Source: Phycisphaerales bacterium
Lineage (GTDB): Bacteria; Planctomycetota; Phycisphaerae; Phycisphaerales; SM1A02
Reading direction: 5' to 3'
Length of the DNA: 5,508 bases
NCBI GenBank assembly: GCA_020427625.1
Contig: JAGQOI010000373.1
Location: 1 to 5,508 of the forward strand
Shown here in pieces: positions 1 through 5,364 of the stretch (positions within the stretch are counted from its first letter, which is position 1; every line of letters starts with the position of its first letter). Made by a program: the position numbers and the translations under genes. The notes beneath the pieces were generated by a model, which was not told where the DNA came from, made no database searches, and was given only the letters and a program-made list of their open reading frames with translations.

Positions 1-1394
1 AGGTCCGCCGGGCCGACCGTACCGTCGCCGTCGAGGTCGGACGCACACCCGGGGCATCGTCCCCAGTCCGACAGGAGCGACGCGAGATCCTCCGGACCGA
101 CGCCGCCGCTGCCGTCGAGATCCGCCGGACAGGCGTCCGCCGCGCGATAGGCGCGGACGTTCGTCCCGGTGCCGCACACGATGAGCGTGCCGTCGGCGCC
201 GAGCGCCGGGCCGCCGACGTTGACGCCCGTCACGACCTCCGTCCAGCGCAGCGTGAGGTCGGCGTCGAACGAGAACAGGCGTCCGGTCGAGAAACCGCCG
301 TTCGTGAGGAAGATCCGTCCCGACGCATCGATGGCCATGCGGGCGGACAGCACGACGTCGTACGGCAGCACCTCGGACTGGTCGATGACCGATCCGTCGA
401 GCGGGTCGAGGCGGAGCACGCGGAACAGGTCGGTACCCGCCGCGGCCTCGATGCCGGTCTCGTAGGTATAGACGCTCCCGTCCGGTCCGACGCCCATCGT
501 CGCGAAGGGCATGTAGCCGATGGGGACGCTCCACTTCTCGACGAGCGCATCGCCGGTGTCGCTGATCGCGACGAGGAAGTCGCTGACCGGGTTGTTCTGC
601 GATCGCGGGGCGTAGATCGTTCCGTCCGGCCCGACGAACACGCCGAGTTGCTCGATGAAGCCGCCGCCGATGCCGCCCGTCGTCGCGATGACGGCGCCGG
701 TGACGAGGTCGATCGACGTCACGCGCGGGCCGGTGGGCGACGCCTCCCAGTAGTACCCGCGCTCGCCGAACACCGAGACGAGACAGCCGTTCGTGGTCGG
801 GCACGAGCGTGGCGTCGACCACACGGTCGCGCCGGTCGCGCCGTCGATGCGCAGGATCGCGTCGAAGTTGCCGACGATGAGGTCGCCGTCCGACGCGAAC
901 GCGACGCCCTCGGTGGTCGATTCGTCGACGAGGTCCTCGGACGTCCACAGGATGCCGCCGGTCGTGCCGCTGAGGGCATACATCGGCGCGAGGTTCGTGT
1001 TGCCGGCCCGCGTCGCGTAGACGCGGCCGTCGCGGGCGCCGGACACGCGACTGCGCCACTCGTCGCCGCCGAGCGACGGAAGTTGGGTCGTCCACCGCAG
1101 GCGACCGGTGTCGAGGTCGTGAGCGACGATCGTCGTGCCGGTGGGAATGGTGAAACTCTGGATCCTGGCCGCGAAGACCGTATCGCCGTCGATCACCGCC
1201 TGCTGCGACACGATCGCCGACAGGCTGCCGCTCCAGAGGAGTTCGGGCGTCGCGGGTCCGTTCCAGGCGGAGCGGCAGTCGCGGGCGGAGTTGCCGCCCG
1301 GCCCGACGTTCCAGTCGGTCGTGCCCGCGCCGGCGAGCGGCACGAGGGCGAGGCTGGTGATGATGGCCGGGAGGTCGAGACGTCGCGTCGGCAT
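1..1394 (-). CDS. Secreted PQQ-like beta-propeller protein with C-terminal dockerin repeats (partial, 3' end outside window)
   Basis: The frame is open from the ATG at 1394 to the window edge: 464 full codons, C-terminus missing. The start has AGGAG 7 bases upstream. Residues 1-24 look like a signal peptide (Arg pair, then a hydrophobic stretch ending AGAG), so the mature protein is exported. Residues about 45-415 hold repeated beta-propeller blades of the PQQ/quinoprotein type, seen as recurring patterns such as HDLDTGRLRWTTQL, YALSGTTGGILWTSE, LRIDGATGATVWST, and GPDG(T/S)(I/V)Y. No catalytic residues of a quinoprotein dehydrogenase are evident, so it is probably a non-enzymatic propeller. 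Residues 422-464 form two dockerin-like calcium loops (D425, D427, S429, D436 and D453, D455, D457, D464) flanked by C422, C447 and C450, the GC-type dockerin style of Phycisphaerae. Such tails are thought to serve cell-surface attachment; the partner is unknown. A terminator separates it from the upstream operon, so it is likely transcribed alone. Confidence 0.85.
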   Translation of the reverse strand, partial: MPTRRLDLPAIITSLALVPLAGAGTTDWNVGPGGNSARDCRSAWNGPATPELLWSGSLSAIVSQQAVIDGDTVFAARIQSFTIPTGTTIVAHDLDTGRLRWTTQLPSLGGDEWRSRVSGARDGRVYATRAGNTNLAPMYALSGTTGGILWTSEDLVDESTTEGVAFASDGDLIVGNFDAILRIDGATGATVWSTPRSCPTTNGCLVSVFGERGYYWEASPTGPRVTSIDLVTGAVIATTGGIGGGFIEQLGVFVGPDGTIYAPRSQNNPVSDFLVAISDTGDALVEKWSVPIGYMPFATMGVGPDGSVYTYETGIEAAAGTDLFRVLRLDPLDGSVIDQSEVLPYDVVLSARMAIDASGRIFLTNGGFSTGRLFSFDADLTLRWTEVVTGVNVGGPALGADGTLIVCGTGTNVRAYRAADACPADLDGSGGVGPEDLASLLSDWGRCPGCASDLDGDGTVGPAD

Positions 1395-1415
1395 GGGGGT
1401 TCTCCTGTCCCATCG

Positions 1416-1444
1416 AGGCTACCGGCGGCGGGTCGGCGACACAA
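1416..1444 (-). promoter_or_regulatory. Possible sigma-70-type promoter of the propeller/dockerin gene
   Basis: Reading the minus strand, TTGTGT (1444-1439) and TAGCCT (1421-1416) are separated by 17 bases. Each matches the consensus at only 3 of 6 positions, but the spacing is ideal and the predicted start lies about 15 bases before the ATG at 1394, leaving room for the AGGAG. It lies between the upstream operon's terminator and the gene. The call is weak and rests on spacing and position. Confidence 0.3.
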
Positions 1445-1490
1445 CGGTCGGGGCGCGAAACGGACGGCGGGCGACGCGCCGTCGATCGCC

Positions 1491-1529
1491 AAAAACGCCA
1501 CAGGCCGCCTGGTCGGGCGGCCCGCGGTG
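1491..1529 (-). terminator. Intrinsic terminator of the sigma/anti-sigma-like operon
   Basis: On the minus strand, arm 1529-1516 pairs with arm 1509-1496 around a 6-base loop (1515-1510). The inner seven pairs (GGCCGCC with GGCGGCC) are perfect, and the outer seven include two G-U wobbles and one A-C mismatch. Five T residues follow directly (1495-1491). This is the classic rho-independent layout, 84 bases after the stop of the 319-residue gene, and it insulates the next gene on the same strand. Confidence 0.85.
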
Positions 1530-1613
1530 TTCCTCAGTTCTGCGGAGTGAGGAAGGAGGGAAGAGGCTTGGGAGGTCGAGGTCGTGGTGCCACGGAGCGG
1601 CGCGGGCGGATCA

Positions 1614-2573
1614 TCAGTGGGTCAGGAACGTATCGCCGGGTCCGTGCTGCACATCACCCTTCTGGAGGATGAGGATGCCGTCGGGCAGCCAGATGTTGTC
1701 GGATCGCACCTTGGGAATGTCGAGCCATTGCACGGAGCCGTCGTTGTGGAGCACGTTCTGGCCGCGTTCGCCGTGATTGAGGGACAGCGAGAGCGCGTGT
1801 TTCGGATCGCCGAGTCGGGCGGCGTCGATGAGCGGGTTGCGGTCGGCGAGGGCGGCGACGGTACGGGCGCCGTTCCAGGTCGAGCGGATGCTCGGGACCT
1901 GGAGCTGGTAGCTGTAGCAGGGTCCGTCGTGGGCGGCGCCGGGGCAGTCGAGGCAGCGTTCGTCGCAGTAGCCGCCGGCCATGAGCGGCGAGAGGTTGTC
2001 GAAGTTGCGGGCGGTGTCCCAGCTCAGCGCGCCGGCGATGGCGGGCGAGGAGGGCATGGCGTTGCCGTACTCGTCGGCGTAGAGCGAGAACGCGCGTCCG
2101 AGGAGTCGCATGTTGGCCTGGCAGGACGATTCGATCGCGTTGTGCCGGAAGGCGGAGAGCATGGGCAGGGCGATGCTCGTCGCGATGAGGAGGATGGCGG
2201 CGATGGACAGCAGGTCGGGCACGCGCATGAGGCGCCACCGCATGCGCTGCGGCTCGTCGTCGGCGACGACGACGCGGGAGGCGTCGCGATCGACCTCGTA
2301 CTGATCGATGCGGGCGAGCGTCGCGTGAATGAGCGCGATGTCGGCGTCCTCGGCCGGATACTGCTCCAGGGCGTTGAAGAGCGTCATCATGGACTCGCCC
2401 CGCGCCCGATCGGCGAGCGGCAGATCGAGACGCGCGAGATCGAACCCGTTCGCGACGAGCTCGTCGAGCAGGTGCTCATCGGCGGGCGACAGCTCGAACG
2501 GCACGTCGTCGTGCGGCTCGTCGCGGAAGTCGTCCCGCTCGTGGTCTCCGGCGCTGTGGTTCCATGGCTTCAT
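1614..2573 (-). CDS. Predicted membrane-bound anti-sigma-like protein with pseudopilin-like outer domain
   Basis: 319 residues. The ATG (2573-2571) overlaps the sigma factor's stop as ATGA, implying translational coupling. Residues 1-117 are soluble and acidic; 28-90 are helical (LSPADEHLLDELVANGFDL onward) and resemble regulatory regions found beside planctomycete ECF sigma factors. There is no cysteine in the first 150 residues, so the zinc-binding anti-sigma motif is absent. Residues 118-141 form one transmembrane helix (LLSIAAILLIATSIALPML). What follows reads like the body of a planctomycete type II secretion pseudopilin: C151, NMRLLGRAFSLYADEYG (154-170), a CPG at 210-212, and NVLHNDGSVQWL (273-284), the H-X-DG-type end motif. 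The prepilin cleavage leader is absent, so it is probably not processed into a pilus. The topology would be N-terminus inside, C-terminus outside. The anti-sigma role is inferred from the operon; the pseudopilin likeness is seen in the sequence. Confidence 0.75.
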   Translation of the reverse strand: MKPWNHSAGDHERDDFRDEPHDDVPFELSPADEHLLDELVANGFDLARLDLPLADRARGESMMTLFNALEQYPAEDADIALIHATLARIDQYEVDRDASRVVVADDEPQRMRWRLMRVPDLLSIAAILLIATSIALPMLSAFRHNAIESSCQANMRLLGRAFSLYADEYGNAMPSSPAIAGALSWDTARNFDNLSPLMAGGYCDERCLDCPGAAHDGPCYSYQLQVPSIRSTWNGARTVAALADRNPLIDAARLGDPKHALSLSLNHGERGQNVLHNDGSVQWLDIPKVRSDNIWLPDGILILQKGDVQHGPGDTFLTH

Positions 2574-3175
2574 GTCGCGGATTTCCCCTTGGCCAGTTCG
2601 GTCTTCCAGGTCTTCGCGAACGCCGCGACCGCCGTGTGCAGACGGCTCTTCACCGTGCCCAGCGGAATCTCCAGCGTCTCGGCGATCTGGTTGTAGCTCA
2701 TGCGTTGGAAGTAGCTCAGCAGCAGGATCTCCCGCAGGTGCGGCGGCAGCGCGTCGACGACCGTCTTCACGATGCGGCTGCGCTCCGAGTCGAGCAGCGG
2801 CGCGTCCGGTCCGGGCAGATCGTCTTCGAGCAGATCCACGAACCGGCGCCCGTCGTCGCCCGACGGACCCGAGATCGACGCGCTGAGCGACATCGGCGTG
2901 CGCCGACCGTGCTTGCGGTGATGATCACGAGCCTTGTTCGCGGCGATCGTGAACAGCCACGGCTTGAAGCGACGATCGGTGTCGAACGTGTCCGCCGAGA
3001 TGTGGATCTGGAGGAACGTCTCCTGGAACACGTCCTCGGCCGCGGCTCGCGAGCCGAGGAATCGGATCAGGAAGTGCAGCAGCTCGTTGCGATACCGCGA
3101 GAGCAACTCCTGGAAGGCGCGATGATCGCCCTGGCGGTAGTTCTCCAGCAACGCCTCGTCGGTCAACTCGATCAC
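2570..3175 (-). CDS. ECF-type RNA polymerase sigma factor
   Basis: Directs RNA polymerase to a specific promoter set. From GTG 3175 it has 201 residues, usual for ECF factors. Region 2 spans about residues 13-92: NYRQGDHRAFQELLSRYR, then AEDVFQETFLQIH (core-binding 2.2) and RFKPWLFTIAANKARDHHRK (2.3/2.4, -10 recognition). After a variable linker, region 4 (about 136-187) contains LPPHLREILLLSYFQRMSY and the helix-turn-helix QIAETLEIPLGTVKSRLH, which reads the -35 box. I chose GTG 3175 because GGAGG lies 5 bases upstream, a TACAAT box lies 28 bases upstream, and ECF homology begins right there (VIELTDEALLENY). The frame stays open to ATG 3319 (AGGAA 7 bases upstream, 249 residues), but those extra 48 residues are Ala/Arg/Pro-rich and unlike the family. 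It is first in an operon with the membrane protein, which probably controls it. Confidence 0.9.
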   Translation of the reverse strand: MIELTDEALLENYRQGDHRAFQELLSRYRNELLHFLIRFLGSRAAAEDVFQETFLQIHISADTFDTDRRFKPWLFTIAANKARDHHRKHGRRTPMSLSASISGPSGDDGRRFVDLLEDDLPGPDAPLLDSERSRIVKTVVDALPPHLREILLLSYFQRMSYNQIAETLEIPLGTVKSRLHTAVAAFAKTWKTELAKGKSAT

Positions 3176-3180
3176 CGGTG

Positions 3181-3209
3181 CCTCCGCGGAATCAGATCGG
3201 CGGATTGTA
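3181..3209 (-). promoter_or_regulatory. Probable -10 box and ribosome binding site before the ECF sigma gene
   Basis: On the minus strand TACAAT (3209-3204) matches the -10 consensus at 5 of 6 positions and stands out in very GC-rich DNA. GGAGG (3185-3181) follows, 5 bases before GTG 3175. No good -35 box is seen 16-18 bases upstream, so the promoter may need an activator or the box may be chance. If real, transcription starts near 3197 and the longer 249-residue form cannot be made from it. Confidence 0.4.
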
Positions 3210-3397
3210 GCGGCGACCGGCGCGCCCCGTCGGGCGGCCCACGACGCCACCGCCCGCTGCAAGGCCTGCGGAGCACGCGGGTTCAGGGCATCGACGGGAT
3301 GGAGAGGCAAGGCGGACATCGCACCGTTCCTACGCCGCCCGACCGCGCCGGGATCGCGCCGAGATCGGGGATTTCCGCAAAGGGCGCCGAGGCGATT

Positions 3398-3450
3398 GTT
3401 CGGGTTCCGTCAGGATCGACCGCCGGGAATGCCGCCACGCGTTCGGGTTC
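3398..3450. repeat. 10-base direct repeat upstream of the sigma operon
   Basis: GTTCGGGTTC occurs at 3398-3407 and at 3441-3450, offset by 43 bases (about four helical turns). The second copy overlaps the stop codon of the acidic hypothetical gene. On the minus strand each copy reads GAACCCGAAC, which resembles GAAC-type -35 elements used by some ECF factors, but no matching -10 element is convincing. It may be a binding site or coincidence. Confidence 0.25.
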
Positions 3451-3889
3451 AGGCGTCGGGCCCGGTTGGGTCGTCCGACGGATCGTCGTCGAACGCATCA
3501 TCCTCGAACAGGCCCGCCCAGTCGGCGGCGCGGCTCTCGAAGCACGCTTCGGGGGCCGGCCGGTCGCCCGAGGCCTCGAACAGGAACAACTCCTCGCTCT
3601 CGTCCGCCTCTGCCGCGACGAGGACGAGGATCTGTCGCGCCGGCTCGTAGTCGGACATGATGGCGCGATAGTCGTCGCCGGGGGGGACGGCGGCGATCGG
3701 GACGTAGGAGACGTTGGGGAAGGCCGCCTCGCCGCGCCGGACGGACTCGGCCGCGGCATACAGGTCGTCATCCCAGCAGACGACCACGCCCCGGCCCTGA
3801 ATCGAGTGTCGATGCCAGGCGAACGCGGCCAGGTCGTCCCAGAGGTCGGAGACCGCATCGAGGAGGCGCTGTTCGGACTCGGTGGGCAT
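3449..3889 (-). CDS. Acidic hypothetical protein
   Basis: 146 residues from ATG 3889, with GAGGAG 9 bases upstream. The frame stays open to 4330, but that extension is Arg/Ser/Pro-rich, crosses the divergent small gene and lacks coding character, so the short form is chosen. I do not recognise the family. An N-terminal amphipathic helix (about 3-24) is followed by strand-like segments (GVVVCWD 34-40, SYVPIAAV 61-68, QILVLVAAEA 86-95, ELFLFEA 100-106), suggesting a small alpha/beta cytoplasmic protein. The last 24 residues are strongly acidic (EDDAFDDDPSDDP). No signal peptide or membrane helix is seen. It shares the strand of the sigma operon but is separated by about 270 bases, and is divergent from the small gene at 4002. 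Function unknown. Confidence 0.7.
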   Translation of the reverse strand: MPTESEQRLLDAVSDLWDDLAAFAWHRHSIQGRGVVVCWDDDLYAAAESVRRGEAAFPNVSYVPIAAVPPGDDYRAIMSDYEPARQILVLVAAEADESEELFLFEASGDRPAPEACFESRAADWAGLFEDDAFDDDPSDDPTGPDA

Positions 3890-4001
3890 GGCGGACGGAC
3901 TCCTCGACGGGGTTGCATTCCGGACGGAACGCCGCCATGATCGGCGGGACCGCGGCAGCGTCCCCGAAGTGCCGCCGCGAGGCAACCCCAGGAGAGTCGA
4001 T
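3890..4001. promoter_or_regulatory. Divergent intergenic promoter region
   Basis: The 112 bases between the two divergent genes must hold both promoters. On the plus strand TTGCAT (3913-3918) and CATGAT (3936-3941, 4 of 6 to consensus) are 17 bases apart and could drive the small gene. CATGAT lies partly in a short inverted repeat, CCGCC at 3932-3936 and GGCGG at 3943-3947. A perfect 8-base inverted repeat, GGGGTTGC (3909-3916) and GCAACCCC (3982-3989), brackets the region. No convincing minus-strand promoter was found. Confidence 0.35.
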
Positions 4002-4208
4002 GTGCACCAGGTGAAGTTGTTCAAGGGTGTCGAGAACGAGATCCACGGGCTGGAAGCGGAGATCAACGCCTGGCTCAAGGAGTCGGGCGCGAAGGTCGTG
4101 CAGATGCTCGGCAACATCGCTCCCCAGACGCCCGGGCGCGAGCAGGGTGGCAGCACATCGCGTTTCGCGCCGTCGGACCTGTTCCTCGCCGTCGTGTACG
4201 AGGCCTGA
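4002..4208 (+). CDS. Small conserved-looking hypothetical protein (68 residues)
   Basis: The start is GTG 4002, with AGGAG (3990-3994) 7 bases upstream; the nearby ATG at 4000 is out of frame and stops after four codons. The product reads MHQVKLFKGVENEIHGLEAE..., with a predicted strand (QVKLFK 3-8), a long helix (10-29, through EINAWLKESG), a strand (KVVQMLGNI 31-39), a Gly/Ser-rich turn, and a final strand (DLFLAVVYEA 59-68). This alpha/beta order with a closing VxYE resembles small single-domain proteins such as the spore protein Cse60 family, but the likeness is at the level of pattern only and I do not assign that function. The ribosome site, compact hydrophobic pattern and ordinary base use argue that it is a real gene. 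It has no signal peptide and is probably cytoplasmic. Confidence 0.7.
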   Translation: MHQVKLFKGVENEIHGLEAEINAWLKESGAKVVQMLGNIAPQTPGREQGGSTSRFAPSDLFLAVVYEA

Positions 4209-4414
4209 GTCTCCCGTCGCGTGCCGCCTCGACCCCCGACCTGACCGCCCGATTCGAGGACTCGGTCAGGCCATGGAAGCGGTGCGCCGCGGAGCCGTTC
4301 CGATGTGATTCGGCAAGCGCGGAAGCGCACGACGCGACGGGCCTGTCAAGCATGATGTGCGGCGGCCACACGCCTTGCGGGGGCCCGATACGCGGGCTCG
4401 CGAGATGCCTTTCC
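4209..4414. other. Intergenic stretch without a gene, containing one hairpin
   Basis: No supported coding region or RNA gene was found between the small gene and the toxin-antitoxin operators. The one clear structure is the inverted repeat at 4240-4270, listed separately. Other short palindromes (for example CTCGCGAG near 4397) are expected at this GC content. This stretch may mark the left side of an acquired toxin-antitoxin segment, but no flanking repeat proves it. Confidence 0.5.
4240..4270 (+). terminator. Hairpin downstream of the 68-residue gene, possible terminator
   Basis: CCTGACCG (4240-4247) and CGGTCAGG (4263-4270) are perfect 8-base reverse complements around a 15-base loop, 31 bases after the stop at 4208. 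There is no T-tract, so it may stabilise the 3' end or act with Rho rather than as a classic intrinsic terminator. Confidence 0.35.
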
Positions 4415-4471
4415 TAGACAATTTGTCTACACCGGGCTTGACCGACGGACGACCGTTAGACAAGATGTCTA
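4415..4471 (+). promoter_or_regulatory. higBA promoter with twin operator palindromes
   Basis: Two copies of TAGACA-N3-TGTCTA occur at 4415-4429 (spacer ATT) and 4457-4471 (spacer AGA), centred 42 bases apart, four helical turns, so both face the same side of the DNA. Between them lies TTGACC (4438-4443, 5 of 6 to the -35 consensus), with CAAGAT (4461-4466) 17 bases on as a weak -10 inside the second palindrome. A dimeric HigA bound at the second site would block RNA polymerase, and binding at both could be cooperative or loop the DNA. The palindromes are seen; their binding by HigA follows from how such operons are usually autoregulated. Confidence 0.75.
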
Positions 4472-4472
4472 C

Positions 4473-4775
4473 GTGCGAGTCATCAGTCTCAAGCCCCTGC
4501 GGGCATTCTGGGAGCAGTACCCCGACGCCGAGGCGCCTCTTCGGCAGTGGTATCGAACGGCGACCTGTGCGGTATGGGCGAACCTGCAGGACGCTCGACA
4601 GGACGACCCACATGCTGACGGCGTTCGAACGAAGACGTCCGGGATCCTGACGGTCTTCAACATCGGTGGCAACAAGTATCGATTGATCGCTCGTATTCGG
4701 TATGACCATCAGTTGATCAATGTCCGTCATGTCCTGACTCATCATGCGTACGACGAAGGCAGTTGGAAGGAGTAG
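4473..4775 (+). CDS. higB: HigB-type toxin of a type II toxin-antitoxin system
   Basis: 100 residues, usual for the HigB/RelE-like family (Pfam HigB_toxin). These toxins cut mRNA on the translating ribosome and halt growth until neutralised by HigA. Family marks are the N-terminus MRVISLKPLRAFWEQYPDAE (1-20), LRQWYR (23-28), the core FNIGGNKYRLIARI (62-75) and VRHVLTHHAYD (84-94); the basic residues K68, R70 and R85 and H90/H91 are where family active sites lie. The GTG start at 4473 fits the conserved N-terminus; no Shine-Dalgarno precedes it and the predicted transcript start falls on the codon itself. The stop is 5 bases before higA, so the two genes form an operon in toxin-first order, typical of higBA. 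GC is clearly lower than in the surroundings, especially in the second half. It appears intact. Confidence 0.9.
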   Translation: MRVISLKPLRAFWEQYPDAEAPLRQWYRTATCAVWANLQDARQDDPHADGVRTKTSGILTVFNIGGNKYRLIARIRYDHQLINVRHVLTHHAYDEGSWKE

Positions 4776-4780
4776 CCACA

Positions 4781-5209
4781 ATGCCCGCGACAAGGAATCA
4801 CGACAACGCGAAGCTCCCGGGCCGGTTCGAGGACCTTGTTGCTCAGATGCCGCCCCGAGCGATCGTCGACGATGCGCAGCTCGAGAACACCATCGAGATG
4901 ATCGACGCCCTGATGGCAAGCGGAACGCTCACCAAGGGTCAGGCGATCTACATGGAGACTCTCGTGCAACTGGTTCAAGTGTACGAGTCAACCCATCACG
5001 AGATCGACATCGCGGACCTCACCGGGCTCGATTCGCTCAAGCATCTGATGGGCGAGAACGACATGAACGCATCCGATCTCGCTCGACTGCTCGGCGTTCA
5101 CGCCAGCATGGGTTCGAAGATCCTGAAGGGCGATCGCGCGCTGACGGTCGACCACCTGAGGAAGCTCGCCGTTCGGTTCAGGGTCAGTCCTCAGCTCTTC
5201 ATCGACTGA
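4781..5209 (+). CDS. higA: HigA-type antitoxin, XRE-family helix-turn-helix protein
   Basis: 142 residues from ATG 4781. AGGAG lies 8 bases upstream, inside the end of higB, so translation is probably coupled; the in-frame TTG at 4763 is less likely. Residues 15-75 form the all-helical N-terminal part of the larger HigA antitoxins (COG5499 type): FEDLVAQMPPRAIVDDAQLE, a helix pair, then LVQLVQVYESTHHEI. Residues 84-141 are a Cro/C1-type DNA-binding domain, with the helix-turn-helix in ASDLARLLGVHASMGSKIL (97-115), then GDRALTVDHLRKLAVRFRVSPQLF. The toxin-binding part is probably N-terminal. HigA should neutralise HigB and repress the operon through the two TAGACA-N3-TGTCTA palindromes. No terminator is obvious after the stop. 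Confidence 0.9.
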   Translation: MPATRNHDNAKLPGRFEDLVAQMPPRAIVDDAQLENTIEMIDALMASGTLTKGQAIYMETLVQLVQVYESTHHEIDIADLTGLDSLKHLMGENDMNASDLARLLGVHASMGSKILKGDRALTVDHLRKLAVRFRVSPQLFID

Positions 5210-5329
5210 TCCGCGCCACAAGGCGTTCACCTGGTCGGAGTCGCCGGGTCTCGCGCCGTCAGACGCATGCCGAGCCGGAGCAAGGGCGCACCCGCGACCG
5301 TCCGATCGGAGAAAATCCGCCGCTCGCGC

Positions 5330-5363
5330 TTGACGTCGCGCCGTCTCAATGCAATACTTGCAT
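5330..5363 (+). promoter_or_regulatory. Promoter and 15-base palindrome before the ArsR-family gene
   Basis: TTGACG (5330-5335) and AATACT (5353-5358, 4 of 6 to consensus) are 17 bases apart. The -10 box lies within the perfect palindrome ATGCAA-TAC-TTGCAT (5349-5363), ending 1 base before the GTG start. A regulator bound there would block transcription, and ArsR-family proteins commonly repress their own gene, so self-regulation is likely. The predicted transcript start falls on the GTG at 5365. Confidence 0.55.
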
Positions 5364-5364
5364 C

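Noticed and set aside
648..1550. 300-residue open frame on the plus strand
   Set aside because: It lies antisense to the propeller/dockerin gene and its terminator, is rich in Arg, Gly, Ala and Asp with no domain pattern, and is the kind of empty frame produced by GC-rich codon use on the other strand.
1584..2696. 370-residue open frame on the plus strand
   Set aside because: It is antisense to the anti-sigma-like gene, whose frame has a clear transmembrane helix and pseudopilin-like motifs. The plus frame shows low-complexity Val/Gly/Arg/Glu sequence.
2564..3940. 458-residue open frame on the plus strand
   Set aside because: It runs antisense across the sigma factor, an intergenic region and the acidic gene. 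The recognisable ECF domains are on the minus strand.
4248..4272. Possible tRNA 3' part (ATTCGAGG followed by a CCA)
   Set aside because: The five bases on either side of the TTCGA loop do not pair, and no acceptor, D or anticodon arm can be drawn upstream.
3890..4330. N-terminal extension of the acidic hypothetical gene to 4330 on the minus strand
   Set aside because: It would overlap the divergent small gene and has noncoding composition. A good ribosome site precedes ATG 3889.
5296..5325. Possible terminator after higA (TCCGATCGGA, then GAAAATCC)
   Set aside because: The stem is short, there is no T-tract on the plus strand, and it lies about 90 bases after the stop close to the next promoter.
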